The notes below the pieces were generated by a model that saw only the letters and a program-made list of their open reading frames with translations, was not told the DNA's origin and ran no database searches. Below are positions 28,927-40,278 of a stretch of DNA of 64,000 bases, one piece after another; the stretch's first letter is position 1, and every line of letters begins with the position of its first letter. The stretch lies in NCBI RefSeq assembly GCF_009617755.1, contig NZ_BGZH01000001.1, positions 2,046,001 to 2,110,000 on the forward strand. The letters run 5' to 3'. This DNA comes from Marinobacter salsuginis. GTDB taxonomy: Bacteria; Pseudomonadota; Gammaproteobacteria; Pseudomonadales; Oleiphilaceae. The position numbers were made by a program, and so were the translations under genes.

Positions 28927-29943
28927 ATGAGGAAACTGCTGTACGCTCTGGCAGCAACTACGCTGCTTATAACCTCCTGGGCCCATGCTGCACCGGAGCT
29001 GCGGTCCGATCATCCCGAGCGTTACACCGTTGTGAAGGGTGACACCCTCTGGGACATCTCGGCCCGTTTTCTGAATAATCCCTGGTACTGGCCGGAAATA
29101 TGGCATGTGAACCCGCAGGTCGCCAACCCTCACCTTATTTATCCTGGTGATCGCCTTGCCCTGGTTTACATCGACGGCAAACCCCGAATTACCAAGGTGG
29201 CCAGCAGCGATGTGGTGAAGCTGTCGCCGAAGGTTCGGTCCGAGCCCATCGACACGCCGATCCCGGCTATCCCGCTGGATGCCATTGGCAGCTTCCTCAC
29301 CGACACCCGTATTGTCAGCCCGGAAGAAATCAATGGCGCCCCTTACGTTCTGGAAGGGGAAGATGGCCGGATTATTACCGGTGCCGGCGACAAACTCTAT
29401 GCCCGTGGCGAGAAGCCTGCGGACAAAGTGGGTATCTTCCGCCGCAGCAAGGAGTTCCGCGACCCGGAAACTGGCGAATTCCTTGGTCTGGAGGCCCGGA
29501 GTATTGCCCGTGGTGACGTGGCCCGGGAAAACGGCGACGTGCTGACCGTAAATCTGACCAGCTCCAGCGAAGAAGTTCGCATTGGTGACCGGCTGATGGT
29601 GAGCGAAGACCGTCGTCTGACCACCAGCTTTGTGCCCAGCGCTCCTGACCAGGATGTGGAAGGACAGATGATCTCCGTCGACGGCGGTGTGAGCCAGATC
29701 GGTCAGTTCGATGTGGTGGCCATCAACCGAGGTACCCGCGAAGGGCTGGAAGCGGGCAACGTGATGGCCGTGCTGAAAAGCGGCAATCTGGTTCGCGATC
29801 CGGTAACCGGAGAAACCATCGAACTGCCCTCCGAGCGTGCCGGGCTGCTGATGGTATTCCAGGCCTACGAAAAAATGAGCTACGGCCTGGTACTTCAGGC
29901 CACCCGTGCTTTGACAGTGGGTGACAAGGTTACCAACCCCTGA
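28927..29943 (+). CDS. tsaP: LysM-domain type IV pilus secretin-associated protein TsaP
   Basis: 338 residues. A signal peptide (MRKLLYALAATTLLITSWAHA) is followed by a LysM domain (RYTVVKGDTLWDISARFL, then NPHLIYPGDRLALVY, about 32-82). The remaining ~250 residues form a beta-rich region with FlgT-like character. Family knowledge: TsaP binds peptidoglycan and associates with the PilQ secretin. The homologous Pseudomonas gene also lies between def and dprA. No pilus gene is in the window, so the name rests on context plus architecture. Confidence 0.8.
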   Translation: MRKLLYALAATTLLITSWAHAAPELRSDHPERYTVVKGDTLWDISARFLNNPWYWPEIWHVNPQVANPHLIYPGDRLALVYIDGKPRITKVASSDVVKLSPKVRSEPIDTPIPAIPLDAIGSFLTDTRIVSPEEINGAPYVLEGEDGRIITGAGDKLYARGEKPADKVGIFRRSKEFRDPETGEFLGLEARSIARGDVARENGDVLTVNLTSSSEEVRIGDRLMVSEDRRLTTSFVPSAPDQDVEGQMISVDGGVSQIGQFDVVAINRGTREGLEAGNVMAVLKSGNLVRDPVTGETIELPSERAGLLMVFQAYEKMSYGLVLQATRALTVGDKVTNP

Positions 29944-29968
29944 TTGACTGATTACCGACAGATGCAAC

Positions 29969-30000
29969 GGCCGGACCAGGAAGGTCCGGCCTCGCTTTTT
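29969..30000 (+). terminator. Intrinsic terminator after tsaP
   Basis: A perfect 9-bp stem (GGCCGGACC / GGTCCGGCC) with an AGGAA loop is followed by TCGCTTTTT. It lies 25 bases past the tsaP stop and ends 14 bases before dprA. Confidence 0.85.
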
Positions 30001-30014
30001 CCAAGGACGATGCC

Positions 30015-31157
30015 GTGTTTTCCTCTGCCACAGCCCAATGGCTGTTTCTGACATGCCTGCCAGACGTTGGCCGTGCCCGTCGGCGTGAACTGCTGACAGA
30101 ATTTCCTGACCTGCCCCGACTCCTTTCAATGAATGCCGCCACCTTGCGGGCCATGGGCATGACTGCAGACGCCACGGCGGCAATCCAGGCCTGGCAAAAG
30201 CAGGATGATGCCCATCCGGCGGTACGCGAGGTCCGGGCGATCAGGGACAATTGCTGCAAGCATGGCATCGGGATTCTGACCTGGCCGGATAGTCATTACC
30301 CGGAGCAGTTGCGGCACATCCACGACGCGCCCCTGGTGCTGTATACCCTCGGTGATACGGGGCTTATGGCCCGGGACCAGATCGGCATAATCGGCAGCCG
30401 GAAGGCCACGCCGGCCGGCCTGGACCATGCCCGACGGTTTGCTGCGGAACTCAGTTCCCGGGAATTACTGGTGACCAGTGGTCTGGCGCTTGGTGTTGAT
30501 GGTGCTGCCCACGCCGGTGCGCTCGTTACCGGGTTTCCGACCATCGCGGTAGTTGGTCGCGGCCTGGACCGCATCTACCCCCATCAGCATCGACGGCTTG
30601 GTGAGCGGGTCATTCAGCATGGTCTGATGATTTCCGAGTATCCCCCCGGTACGCCGGCACGAGCCGCCCACTTTCCCCAGCGCAACCGTATTATCAGCGG
30701 CCTGAGCCGAGGCGTGCTGGTGGTGGAGGCGGGTCTGCGCAGTGGCTCCCTGATTACTGCGCGAATGGCGTTGGAACAGGGGCGTGAAGTTTTCGCTATT
30801 CCCGGGTCGGTGCACAGTCCGGTTGCCCGGGGCTGTCATCACTTGATCAAACAGGGGGCTCGACTGGTTGAGACGGTGGACGACATTCTCGAAGAGTTGG
30901 GTGCCTGGTGGTCTGCGCCGCTTAAGGCCAGCCCTGACTCGGCGCCAGAGCCAAAGCCGCAGGGTAAAGGACTCCTGGCCGGATTGGACAGCCGGGAAAT
31001 CGCGGTGTTTGAGGCTTTAGGGTATGATCCACAATCAACCGATGCACTGAGTTCAGCGACCGGTCTCCCTGCCGACCAGCTCATGCAGTCCCTGTTGCTT
31101 CTCGAGTTGCAGGGGCTCATCAGTTCGGCTCCGGGGGGCTATCAGAAAGTCGCGTGA
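30015..31157 (+). CDS. dprA: DNA-processing protein DprA
   Basis: 380 residues from a GTG at 30015 with AAGGA upstream. An N-terminal SAM-like region (LTCLPDVGRARRREL) precedes the DprA Rossmann fold: IGSRKATPAGLDHARRFA, TSGLALGVDGAAHAGAL, NRIISGLSRGVLVVEAG, SGSLITARMALEQGREVFA. A winged-helix domain ends the protein. It loads RecA onto incoming single-stranded DNA during natural transformation. The terminator just upstream separates it from tsaP transcription, so a promoter may lie within the terminator region or read-through may occur. Confidence 0.96.
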   Translation: MFSSATAQWLFLTCLPDVGRARRRELLTEFPDLPRLLSMNAATLRAMGMTADATAAIQAWQKQDDAHPAVREVRAIRDNCCKHGIGILTWPDSHYPEQLRHIHDAPLVLYTLGDTGLMARDQIGIIGSRKATPAGLDHARRFAAELSSRELLVTSGLALGVDGAAHAGALVTGFPTIAVVGRGLDRIYPHQHRRLGERVIQHGLMISEYPPGTPARAAHFPQRNRIISGLSRGVLVVEAGLRSGSLITARMALEQGREVFAIPGSVHSPVARGCHHLIKQGARLVETVDDILEELGAWWSAPLKASPDSAPEPKPQGKGLLAGLDSREIAVFEALGYDPQSTDALSSATGLPADQLMQSLLLLELQGLISSAPGGYQKVA

Positions 31158-31200
31158 AACCGGTGTGAACATCTACCCTGATCAACCCTGACAGAGGCGC

Positions 31201-33528
<2,328 letters not shown>

Positions 33529-33582
33529 GCCGTTGTGCCCGTGATGGGCTATGCTCATGGTCAACTTCCGTAGGGATTTTCG

Positions 33583-34356
33583 ATGGATATTCTTACCCTT
33601 GTCGGGCTTGTCGCCGGTGTTCTTATCGTCATTCTGGCGATGCTGGCCAATGCCTCCTTCCTGACGTTCCTGAATCTTCCGGGGCTGGCCATCGTGTTGG
33701 GTGGCACCTTTGCGGTTACCCTGATCAAATTCCGCATGGCATCGGTGATGAGCGCTTTCCGGCTGGCCATGTCTGCTGCCTTTACCGACCGTATGGCGCG
33801 GCCAACGGAACTGATCCGGGAAGTGGGCTCGCTGGCCATGGTGGTGCGTAAGGAAGGCATTCTGGGCCTGGAGAACCACCAGACTGACAACGCGTTCCTT
33901 CAGAAGGCGATCAATCTGTGTGTCGACGGTCACCCGCCGGAACTGGTGGAAGAGGCGCTGGCCCAGGAAACTCAACAGACTGCCGAGCGGTACGAAGTGG
34001 CCGAGCGGGTGTTCCGGGGTATCGGTGAATCCGCCCCGGCCATTGGCATGCTGGGCACCCTGGTGGGCCTGGTACAGATGCTTAATACCCTGGATGACCC
34101 ATCCTCCATTGGTCCGGCCATGGCGATCGCCCTGCTCACTACCCTTTACGGTGCGTTCATTGCCCAGCTGATTGCCCTGCCCCTGGCCGACAAGCTGCAA
34201 CTGAAAGCCGAGGATGAGTCCCGGAACCAGATGCTAATCATCACGTCCATCAAGAACATCATGCGCGGCGAGAATCCCCGGGTGATGACCGAACTGCTGT
34301 CCTCGTTTGTCCACCCGGAACAGCGCACCGGCCTGGCGCCGGAGCGGGAGGCCTGA
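33583..34356 (+). CDS. pomA: Flagellar motor stator protein, PomA/MotA family (sodium type)
   Basis: 257 residues, the length of PomA (MotA of E. coli is longer). Four membrane segments are expected: two at 1-50 (LTLVGLVAGVLIVILAMLAN, LPGLAIVLGGTFAVTLI) and two at about 150-205 (APAIGMLGTLVGLVQMLN, IALLTTLYGAFIAQLIALP). The cytoplasmic loop between is charged (RGIGESAP near its end). It forms the stator ring with PomB and couples ion flow to flagellar rotation. TAGGGA precedes the ATG. Confidence 0.93.
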   Translation: MDILTLVGLVAGVLIVILAMLANASFLTFLNLPGLAIVLGGTFAVTLIKFRMASVMSAFRLAMSAAFTDRMARPTELIREVGSLAMVVRKEGILGLENHQTDNAFLQKAINLCVDGHPPELVEEALAQETQQTAERYEVAERVFRGIGESAPAIGMLGTLVGLVQMLNTLDDPSSIGPAMAIALLTTLYGAFIAQLIALPLADKLQLKAEDESRNQMLIITSIKNIMRGENPRVMTELLSSFVHPEQRTGLAPEREA

Positions 34357-34360
34357 GGGT

Positions 34361-35194
34361 TTGGAACTGGTCCAGAAGAAAAACCGGAAGCGTTTGCAGA
34401 ACCAGACGCCGGGCTGGATCGTTACCTTCGCCGATCTGGCCACCCTACTGCTGACTTTTTTCATCCTGCTGCTGTCGTTTGCCGAAATGGACGTTGAGAA
34501 GTACCGTGCCATGGCGAATTCCATGGCGGTGGCTTTTGGCTCCAGCAACGTCCTGGCCGAGGATATCGGCGGCTCCCCACTGACCATGATCGAATCGGAT
34601 ACCGTCTCCCTGCCCGAGCCCACCGAGTCCCAGACCCGGGAGCCCGAATTCATCGATGAGCGGGCCGAGGGGGCCGCGCCCACGCAGATTCCCGGTGGTG
34701 TGATTGATCTGGCCAGCCGGATGATCCGGGAGCTGGAATCGGAGGTGGCCTCCGAAGCGTTGAGTGTCAATTACGACCAGAACCAGGTGGTGATCCGCTT
34801 TTCCGAGGAGGCTACTTTTCGATCCGGTGATGCCGCCATCAAACCGGAAATGATCCCGATCATCGAACGGGTGGTGAACGTGCTCTCGGCGTGTACCGGC
34901 GATGTGTTGGTGTCCGGTTACACCGATGACCGGCCGATTTCCAGCGACCGCTACCGCTCCAACTGGGATCTTTCCGCGGCCCGTGCCGTGTCGGTGGTGC
35001 ACGAGCTGGTGATGAACCGTCAGGTACCGGCTGAGCGGGTGGTGGCGGCCGGGCGTGCCGAGACCAACCCGCTTGCGCCCAACGACACGCCGGAGAACCG
35101 GGCCCTGAACCGGCGAGTGGAAATCGCCATCCGCAACCCCGAATGCAGCGATGAGGTTCCCACTGGCGACCTGCCTGTCGAAATCATGCCCTGA
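34361..35194 (+). CDS. pomB: Flagellar motor stator protein, PomB/MotB family
   Basis: 277 residues from a TTG at 34361, with GGGAGG 9 bases upstream; an in-frame ATG at 34307 would overlap pomA by 50 bases and add non-homologous residues. A single membrane helix TFADLATLLLTFFILLLSF carries the ion-binding Asp25. The C-terminal OmpA-like peptidoglycan-binding domain (SGYTDDRPISSDRYRSNWDL, NRALNRRVEI) is complete. The SFAEMDVEKYR sequence after the helix is PomB-like. It anchors the stator to the cell wall. Confidence 0.92.
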   Translation: MELVQKKNRKRLQNQTPGWIVTFADLATLLLTFFILLLSFAEMDVEKYRAMANSMAVAFGSSNVLAEDIGGSPLTMIESDTVSLPEPTESQTREPEFIDERAEGAAPTQIPGGVIDLASRMIRELESEVASEALSVNYDQNQVVIRFSEEATFRSGDAAIKPEMIPIIERVVNVLSACTGDVLVSGYTDDRPISSDRYRSNWDLSAARAVSVVHELVMNRQVPAERVVAAGRAETNPLAPNDTPENRALNRRVEIAIRNPECSDEVPTGDLPVEIMP

Positions 35195-35307
35195 GTCTTA
35201 TAGCCGGTGCGTAGCTTCTCATGAGCAATCCATATAACTGTCCTGCTTTCAGGGCTTTATACTGTGCGACCGATAACTGACTGGCACAGCAAAGCGAGAG
35301 AGCAACC

Positions 35308-35625
35308 ATGAGTGGACCGGACAAGCCGAAAGTGATTGGCGAAGAATGGAGCGACGAGCGGGTGAGGAGTTTTCTGGATATCCGCCCCTGGGATGCTGAC
35401 GAGAATGCTGATTACCATGCCCTGTTGAAAGCCTACCAGGCCATGCGGGCGGAAGACTTTGAACGCTTTATCGGGTTTTTTGTTGCCGAAAATCGGGATC
35501 TGAACGCCCCAGGTCCGGACGGAGAGACCATTCTGGACCTGATCTCCCAGCATCGGCGCAGTGTGGAGTACGCCAGTGCCCTGGAAAAGGCCGGCGCCAG
35601 AACAACGACCGCAGCCGGAAACTGA
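35308..35625 (+). CDS. PA4642-family conserved hypothetical protein
   Basis: 105 residues with a good ribosome site (GCGAGAGAG). It is soluble, acidic and mostly helical: KVIGEEWSDERVRSFL at the N-terminus, then HALLKAYQAMRAEDFERFI and GETILDLISQHRRS. The pattern looks like an ankyrin-like or helical-repeat small protein and matches the PA4642 family of Pseudomonas by memory. Function is unknown. It stands alone after pomB, convergent with hsp20. Confidence 0.75.
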   Translation: MSGPDKPKVIGEEWSDERVRSFLDIRPWDADENADYHALLKAYQAMRAEDFERFIGFFVAENRDLNAPGPDGETILDLISQHRRSVEYASALEKAGARTTTAAGN

Positions 35626-35666
35626 ACCCGGTGCGGCCGTCTGTCGCTGACTGAGATTTCCGGCGT

Positions 35667-36122
35667 TTACTGCACGTCGACCTCGATGGCCTTGGGCTCT
35701 TTGGGCTCGGCCTTCTGGAGTGTCAGGGTCAGCATACCGTCCTTGAAGTTCGCCTTCACGCTGTTTTCATCAACGTTCTCCGGCAGCGTGAAGCGACGCA
35801 GGAAGCTACCGTAGAAGCGCTCAATCCGGTGATGCTTCTTGTCCTTGGTTTCATCTTCACTCTTGCGCTCACCCTGAATGCTCAGAACGCCCTCGTGCAC
35901 TGTCACCTTCACGTCTTCCTTGGACATGCCCGGCAGCTCGGCCTCAATGGTGAAGGCTTCCGGAGTCTCCTTGATGTCCACGGCCGGAGCCCAGTCGCTG
36001 CGGCTGAACAGGTCCTTGCCTTCGCGCTCGCCGCCTGAGCGGGTCAGGCCGAACATGCGGTTATAACGGTTCATCAGGTCTTCGAACTCATTGACCGGAT
36101 TCCAGCGGGTAAGATTGCTCAT
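35667..36122 (-). CDS. Small heat-shock protein, Hsp20/alpha-crystallin family
   Basis: 151 residues from the ATG at 36122, preceded by AGGAGGG. The start MSNLTRWNPVNEFEDLMNRY is typical of class A bacterial Hsp20. The alpha-crystallin domain runs about 45-140 (PAVDIKETPEAFTIEAELPG, YGSFLRRFTLPENVD, FKDGMLTLTLQKAEP) and includes the C-terminal G-x-L motif. It is an ATP-independent holdase. It appears monocistronic. Confidence 0.95.
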   Translation of the reverse strand: MSNLTRWNPVNEFEDLMNRYNRMFGLTRSGGEREGKDLFSRSDWAPAVDIKETPEAFTIEAELPGMSKEDVKVTVHEGVLSIQGERKSEDETKDKKHHRIERFYGSFLRRFTLPENVDENSVKANFKDGMLTLTLQKAEPKEPKAIEVDVQ

Positions 36123-36312
36123 AAGGCAGCCCTCCTTTTTTAAACGAAACGAATCTGAATAGTTGAGCATCAGCTTCGATCGCGGAACTGCTCCATGCCG
36201 GTGGCGCCAGCCGGATGGTTATCCGTGAACCTCTGCTATTTCCGAATGTAGGTGCATAGCGGATGTTTTCAAGGGTGAGGTTGATGGAATTTTGATCAGG
36301 GTCAAATCGGGT

Positions 36313-37881
36313 TCAGGGTTGACCGAAATGACGGTGCAGAAAGGGTCGGAAACGGCTCATTGTGGCTCCGGGTGTTTCCGGATCGGGCCGGATACCGGGT
36401 CGAAATCCCGGCAATTCACCGGACAAAAACGGTTCTACCAGTTTCGGGTCTGCACTGACGACATGAACAATGACATCGCGGCTGGCTTCCTCACCCGTGA
36501 TCAGGGGAGCTGGCTGATGGTCACCCAGGATGATCATCAGCGCGTTCTGGCTCAGATAGTGGGCGGCAAAGCCTCCGGCAACCTCCAGGGCATAGGCAAT
36601 GGCCTGTCCGTAATGCTTGCGGACCCGGTCCGGGTCGCGCCATAGCGAAACCGGTGCCTCGCCAGCGCCTTTCCAGCGCTGGAACACCTCTCCGTTGCCA
36701 ATGCTTTGCCAGTCATCAAGCACCGGCAGGATTGGAACCCAGGGCGCGTGGCTGCTGATCAGGGCAAGTTCAGCGAACAAAGGACCCTGATGGCTGTCGC
36801 GAATGGCCTGGAACCGGTGCCAGGTATATTGATCGGGCATGGTGACCCAGTTGAACGGTGGCCCCTGGTAATCCAGGTCGTCGTGATCGTAGATCCGGTC
36901 ATAGCGAAACAGTCGTCCCTCGGGCCAGGCCCGGGTGATCGCCGGCATCACGGCCAGGGTTTTGTGTCCGGTACTTCGGAAATCATCGATCAGGGTGGCG
37001 TAGCCGCTGCTGAGCAGGGTTTCGTAGGCAAGCTGGTTGTGAATCCACTGGCCGCTGAGAACGGAAAGGTGGCCGAGCCAGGACTGGCCACCCTGGATTG
37101 GCGACTGCAGTCGGCCTGTGGCGACCGTGAGCCCCGCAGCGTCAAGCGACTGGCCCATCGCTTCGAGGCCCGGGCCGACCAGGGAGCGGTAGCGTTCGTC
37201 CGTAACGGTCGAGACGCCATAGGACTCAATGAACCCCAGAATCACATCCGTTTGCGCCAGCTTCGCCAGCGGTGAGGGTTGGCTCTGTCGACCGGGCCCG
37301 GCGTTCAGCTCTTTCGCAAAGTTCCGGGTGGTCTGGTGTGTATGAGTGATCAGGGAGGCCTGATTGGCAACGAAGGCCAGCGCCGGGCTGCCAATCCACG
37401 GGGTTACGGCCCCGGCCAGGAACAGTCCGGATACCAGCCAGAGCGGTTTGCCAAGGCGAGCCGGAGAGTGCTGTGCCAGCCGTTCCAGTCCGTACCGAAA
37501 CAGGTGACCCACCCCGGCAAGTAAGGCTGCCAGAATGAGGAGGGCCAGCACCGCCAGACCGGCACCCAGGTTGGTATCCAGGAGGTTCCAGGCTGCGTCC
37601 AGCAGACCCAACTCCAGATACAGGTTAAGACCACGGCCCAGGCTTTCCCGCACCAGGGCATCGGCCAGGACAAGAAGAACCAGTAGTCCATAAAGAACAG
37701 CCAGTATCTGGCCGACGCGATACTTTTGCTCTGGCTTACTGAGTCCGCAAATTAGGGCCCAGACGATCAGGGCCTCCAGAGAAAACCAGGGCGTGTCGCC
37801 GGGCAAAGCCAAGGAAGGCAAAAGGAATAATCCGTTCAGAAGCAGCAGCCAGACCAGTATCACGAAGCTGCCTCTGCCCAT
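36313..37881 (-). CDS. Sulfatase-fold membrane protein (alkaline phosphatase superfamily), next to opgH
   Basis: 522 residues. About five N-terminal membrane helices (1-185) are followed by a periplasmic sulfatase/LTA-synthase-like domain. Visible metal and active-site elements are GFIESYGVS, a GGQSWLGHLSVLSGQ block that may hold the nucleophile Ser, ALISSHAPW and ILGDHQPAP (Asp-His pair). This architecture is shared with phosphoglycerol and phosphoethanolamine transferases. The gene overlaps the 3' end of opgH by 22 bases, so a role in decorating osmoregulated periplasmic glucans (as OpgB does) is plausible but inferred. Confidence 0.75.
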   Translation of the reverse strand: MGRGSFVILVWLLLLNGLFLLPSLALPGDTPWFSLEALIVWALICGLSKPEQKYRVGQILAVLYGLLVLLVLADALVRESLGRGLNLYLELGLLDAAWNLLDTNLGAGLAVLALLILAALLAGVGHLFRYGLERLAQHSPARLGKPLWLVSGLFLAGAVTPWIGSPALAFVANQASLITHTHQTTRNFAKELNAGPGRQSQPSPLAKLAQTDVILGFIESYGVSTVTDERYRSLVGPGLEAMGQSLDAAGLTVATGRLQSPIQGGQSWLGHLSVLSGQWIHNQLAYETLLSSGYATLIDDFRSTGHKTLAVMPAITRAWPEGRLFRYDRIYDHDDLDYQGPPFNWVTMPDQYTWHRFQAIRDSHQGPLFAELALISSHAPWVPILPVLDDWQSIGNGEVFQRWKGAGEAPVSLWRDPDRVRKHYGQAIAYALEVAGGFAAHYLSQNALMIILGDHQPAPLITGEEASRDVIVHVVSADPKLVEPFLSGELPGFRPGIRPDPETPGATMSRFRPFLHRHFGQP

Positions 37882-39971
37882 GTCAGGGCTGCTGGCTGGC
37901 GGGGCAAGGACACCGGTGCCGGAGGCCTTCGCTCAAGAGACCGGGCCATGCGGACCAGCACCTCCCGCCAGGGTGATTCGTGCGAGGCATGCCAGGCTCG
38001 CCAATGCAGCGCTTTCAGGGCTTCCGGATGGTTGCAGATCAGACTGAGTTCACGGTGATTAAGGGCCTTTTTGCCTTCAATGGCGCAGCGATCAACCAGG
38101 CACGCCAGCGCCCGTGCCTTTCTACCGGTGGCTGGCAGTGCGTCGTAGTCTGTAACCCCGGCAAAGACAGGCGACAGAACCACCTGTTCAAACCAGCTCA
38201 AACGACCCGGATCATGGCTGAGTGAGCCGGTGGTCTCGGCCAGCTCAATCACTCGGGTGGTTTGCTCATCCTCTGGCACTTGCAGCCAGGTGCCCAAGCC
38301 TGGGGTTCGACCAAGCCAGTAGGCCAGAGCAGGTGCCAACAACACCGGTGCCATGACCGGCAGGGCCCAGGGCGTCAGCGTTGGCGCATGCCAGTGAATG
38401 AGGGTCAGGCCTGCCGCCGCCGAGGCGAGGAGCAGGCCATAGAGCCGGAGACTCAGCCCCGGACTGAGGCCGCCGGACCTGTTTTGCCCCTGCCAGCCCA
38501 CGTTGAGATTCAGCACAGCCTGAACCACATGGAGCGTGTGAACCAGCATCCGGATGGGCGCCAGTGCCAGGGCCGCGAGTGTTTCGAGAAAGGTATTGGC
38601 ACAGAGCCTGAACAGACCTCCGAATCTGGCAGTTCTTCCAGCCAACCAATGGTCCCCTACGGCCAGAAGTCGTGGCCCAAAGAGTAGCAGTGCGGTCACG
38701 GCGACCAGCAGTGCCCCTGCGCTTGAGCCCGCCTCCGTTGTGGCCATCACCCCCGGCAGTGCCGGCGTTGCTGACGGTCCGGCCAACGCCACAAATCCGG
38801 ACAGGCCCAGGAAAACCAGCCAGAGTGGAGAAGCCAGGTAAGAGAGAATGCCGGTTACCAGGGCCATCCGGTGGGCCAGCCGTAGTTTGCCCATGGTTGC
38901 CAGCAGCCAGAGGTGCTGGAGATTGCCACGACACCACCTACGGTCGCGGATCAGGTCGTCTTCCAGGGTTGGCGGTGATTCCTCAAAACTGCCGGCGATG
39001 GCAGGTTCCAGCCACACTTCGTAGCCTGCCCGGCCCATCAGCGCAGCCTCAATAAAATCATGGCTGAGTACCGGCCCCCGGAACAGGCCCGGGCCCTGAA
39101 GCTTGCGCAGACCGCAGTGGGCCATGAACGGGGCTACCCTGATGATCGCATTGTGGCCCCAGTAGGTGGCCTCACCCAGTTGAATGGCGGCCAGTCCTGC
39201 GCTGTAGAGCCTGCCATAGCAGCGGTTGGCAAACTGTTGCAGGCGGGCAAACCGGGTTTCTGCACGGGCCAGTCGGGGTGTGGTCTGGATAATCCCGGCC
39301 TCAGGCCGGGCCTCCATCAGCTGGATAAGCCGGGTAATGCAGTTGGCACTGAGCAGGCTGTCGGCGTCCAGAACGACCATGTAGCGGTAGCGGCGGCCCC
39401 ATCGACGCAGGAAATCGGCAATATTGCCGCTCTTGTAGTTCAGGTTGACGTTGCGACGCCGGTAGAACAAATGTTGATGGGGGCCAAGCTCCCGACGAAT
39501 TTGCTCGCAGGTTGCCTGTTCCTCGAGCCAGATGTCCGGGTCCCGACTGTCCGATAGCACGTAGAAATCCACGGCGCGGGCTTGTCCACGTTGCCCAAGG
39601 TCCTCGATGATTGCTTTCAAGCCACCGAGAGTATGTTGCACCGGTTCATGGCAGATGGGCATCACAACGGCGGTTGGGGCCGACAATAACTCCCTGCACC
39701 CAATGGGCCCTACGCGCCTGGAAAGGCTCCAGCCGTCCCCGCCGAAGCGCAGAGCGACGAACCCGAAAACCGCCGTCCAGAAACCCACCCCAATCCAGGC
39801 AAACAGAACCCCGAACACCGTCAACAGCGCCGCGATTGTTACGGAACCTGCCTGCTCCGGCACAGTCCGGGAAAACAGCAACATGCCCACCAGTGTCTGA
39901 GTGGCCACAAGGAAGACAAGCAGCAAGCGCCGCCGCAGGGCAACGTTGCGCCAGGAATCGGAACTACTCAC
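37860..39971 (-). CDS. opgH: Glucan glucosyltransferase OpgH (MdoH), short form
   Basis: 703 residues from a GTG at 39971. Membrane helices flank a GT2 domain: TAVVMPICHEP, YVLSDSRDPDIW, VLDADSLLSANCI (D-x-D), GPVLSHDFIEAALMGRAG, and the RRWCRGNLQH (Q/R-x-x-RW-type) motif. A C-terminal run of helices forms the export path. It polymerises UDP-glucose into osmoregulated periplasmic glucan. E. coli OpgH has 847 residues; this protein lacks most of the N-terminal cytoplasmic region, and a separate 86-residue ORF precedes it with an 8-base overlap. No opgG is adjacent. Confidence 0.9.
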   Translation of the reverse strand: MSSSDSWRNVALRRRLLLVFLVATQTLVGMLLFSRTVPEQAGSVTIAALLTVFGVLFAWIGVGFWTAVFGFVALRFGGDGWSLSRRVGPIGCRELLSAPTAVVMPICHEPVQHTLGGLKAIIEDLGQRGQARAVDFYVLSDSRDPDIWLEEQATCEQIRRELGPHQHLFYRRRNVNLNYKSGNIADFLRRWGRRYRYMVVLDADSLLSANCITRLIQLMEARPEAGIIQTTPRLARAETRFARLQQFANRCYGRLYSAGLAAIQLGEATYWGHNAIIRVAPFMAHCGLRKLQGPGLFRGPVLSHDFIEAALMGRAGYEVWLEPAIAGSFEESPPTLEDDLIRDRRWCRGNLQHLWLLATMGKLRLAHRMALVTGILSYLASPLWLVFLGLSGFVALAGPSATPALPGVMATTEAGSSAGALLVAVTALLLFGPRLLAVGDHWLAGRTARFGGLFRLCANTFLETLAALALAPIRMLVHTLHVVQAVLNLNVGWQGQNRSGGLSPGLSLRLYGLLLASAAAGLTLIHWHAPTLTPWALPVMAPVLLAPALAYWLGRTPGLGTWLQVPEDEQTTRVIELAETTGSLSHDPGRLSWFEQVVLSPVFAGVTDYDALPATGRKARALACLVDRCAIEGKKALNHRELSLICNHPEALKALHWRAWHASHESPWREVLVRMARSLERRPPAPVSLPRQPAALTWAEAAS

Positions 39972-40224
39972 GGGGGTATCCGATACTGGCCCGGGTAATG
40001 GGTGGGAGATGATGACCCTGTCGAGGCCCGGGTAGGGCGAACCACTGAGGCATCAGCTCCAGCAACTGGCCGGTACTCAAAGCCCGGCGTCCAGCCCCTC
40101 GAGCCTGCAGCATGCTCTGCAACCGTGCCCGGGTTTCGGGACCGGTATCGTGGCCTGCCGCGCGCAGGTAAAGCAAAGCTCTATTAAAGGGTTCGTCCGA
40201 TGTGTCCACAGAGGCCTCCGCCAT
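39964..40224 (-). CDS. Small ORF upstream of opgH, possibly its split N-terminal region
   Basis: 86 residues, helical and basic, ending LPPITRASIGYPRE. That ending resembles the conserved Arg-Ser-x-x-x-Pro segment found in the N-terminal cytoplasmic part of full-length OpgH just before its first helix. The TAG stop overlaps the opgH GTG (GTGAGTAG), and the opgH frame is open upstream of its GTG. It may be a real small coupled gene, or the N-terminus of OpgH separated by a frameshift. No ribosome site before the opgH GTG is evident. Confidence 0.6.
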   Translation of the reverse strand: MAEASVDTSDEPFNRALLYLRAAGHDTGPETRARLQSMLQARGAGRRALSTGQLLELMPQWFALPGPRQGHHLPPITRASIGYPRE

Positions 40225-40278
40225 GCAGCAGGGTTACCCCGATTCATACGGCTACGGGCTCACGTTCAGACCACTGGC

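Noticed and set aside
28912-30183. 423-residue reverse ORF
   Set aside because: Antisense of tsaP and the start of dprA; tsaP has signal peptide, LysM domain and a terminator on the forward strand.
39060-39557. Forward ORF within opgH
   Set aside because: Antisense shadow of the OpgH GT2 domain.
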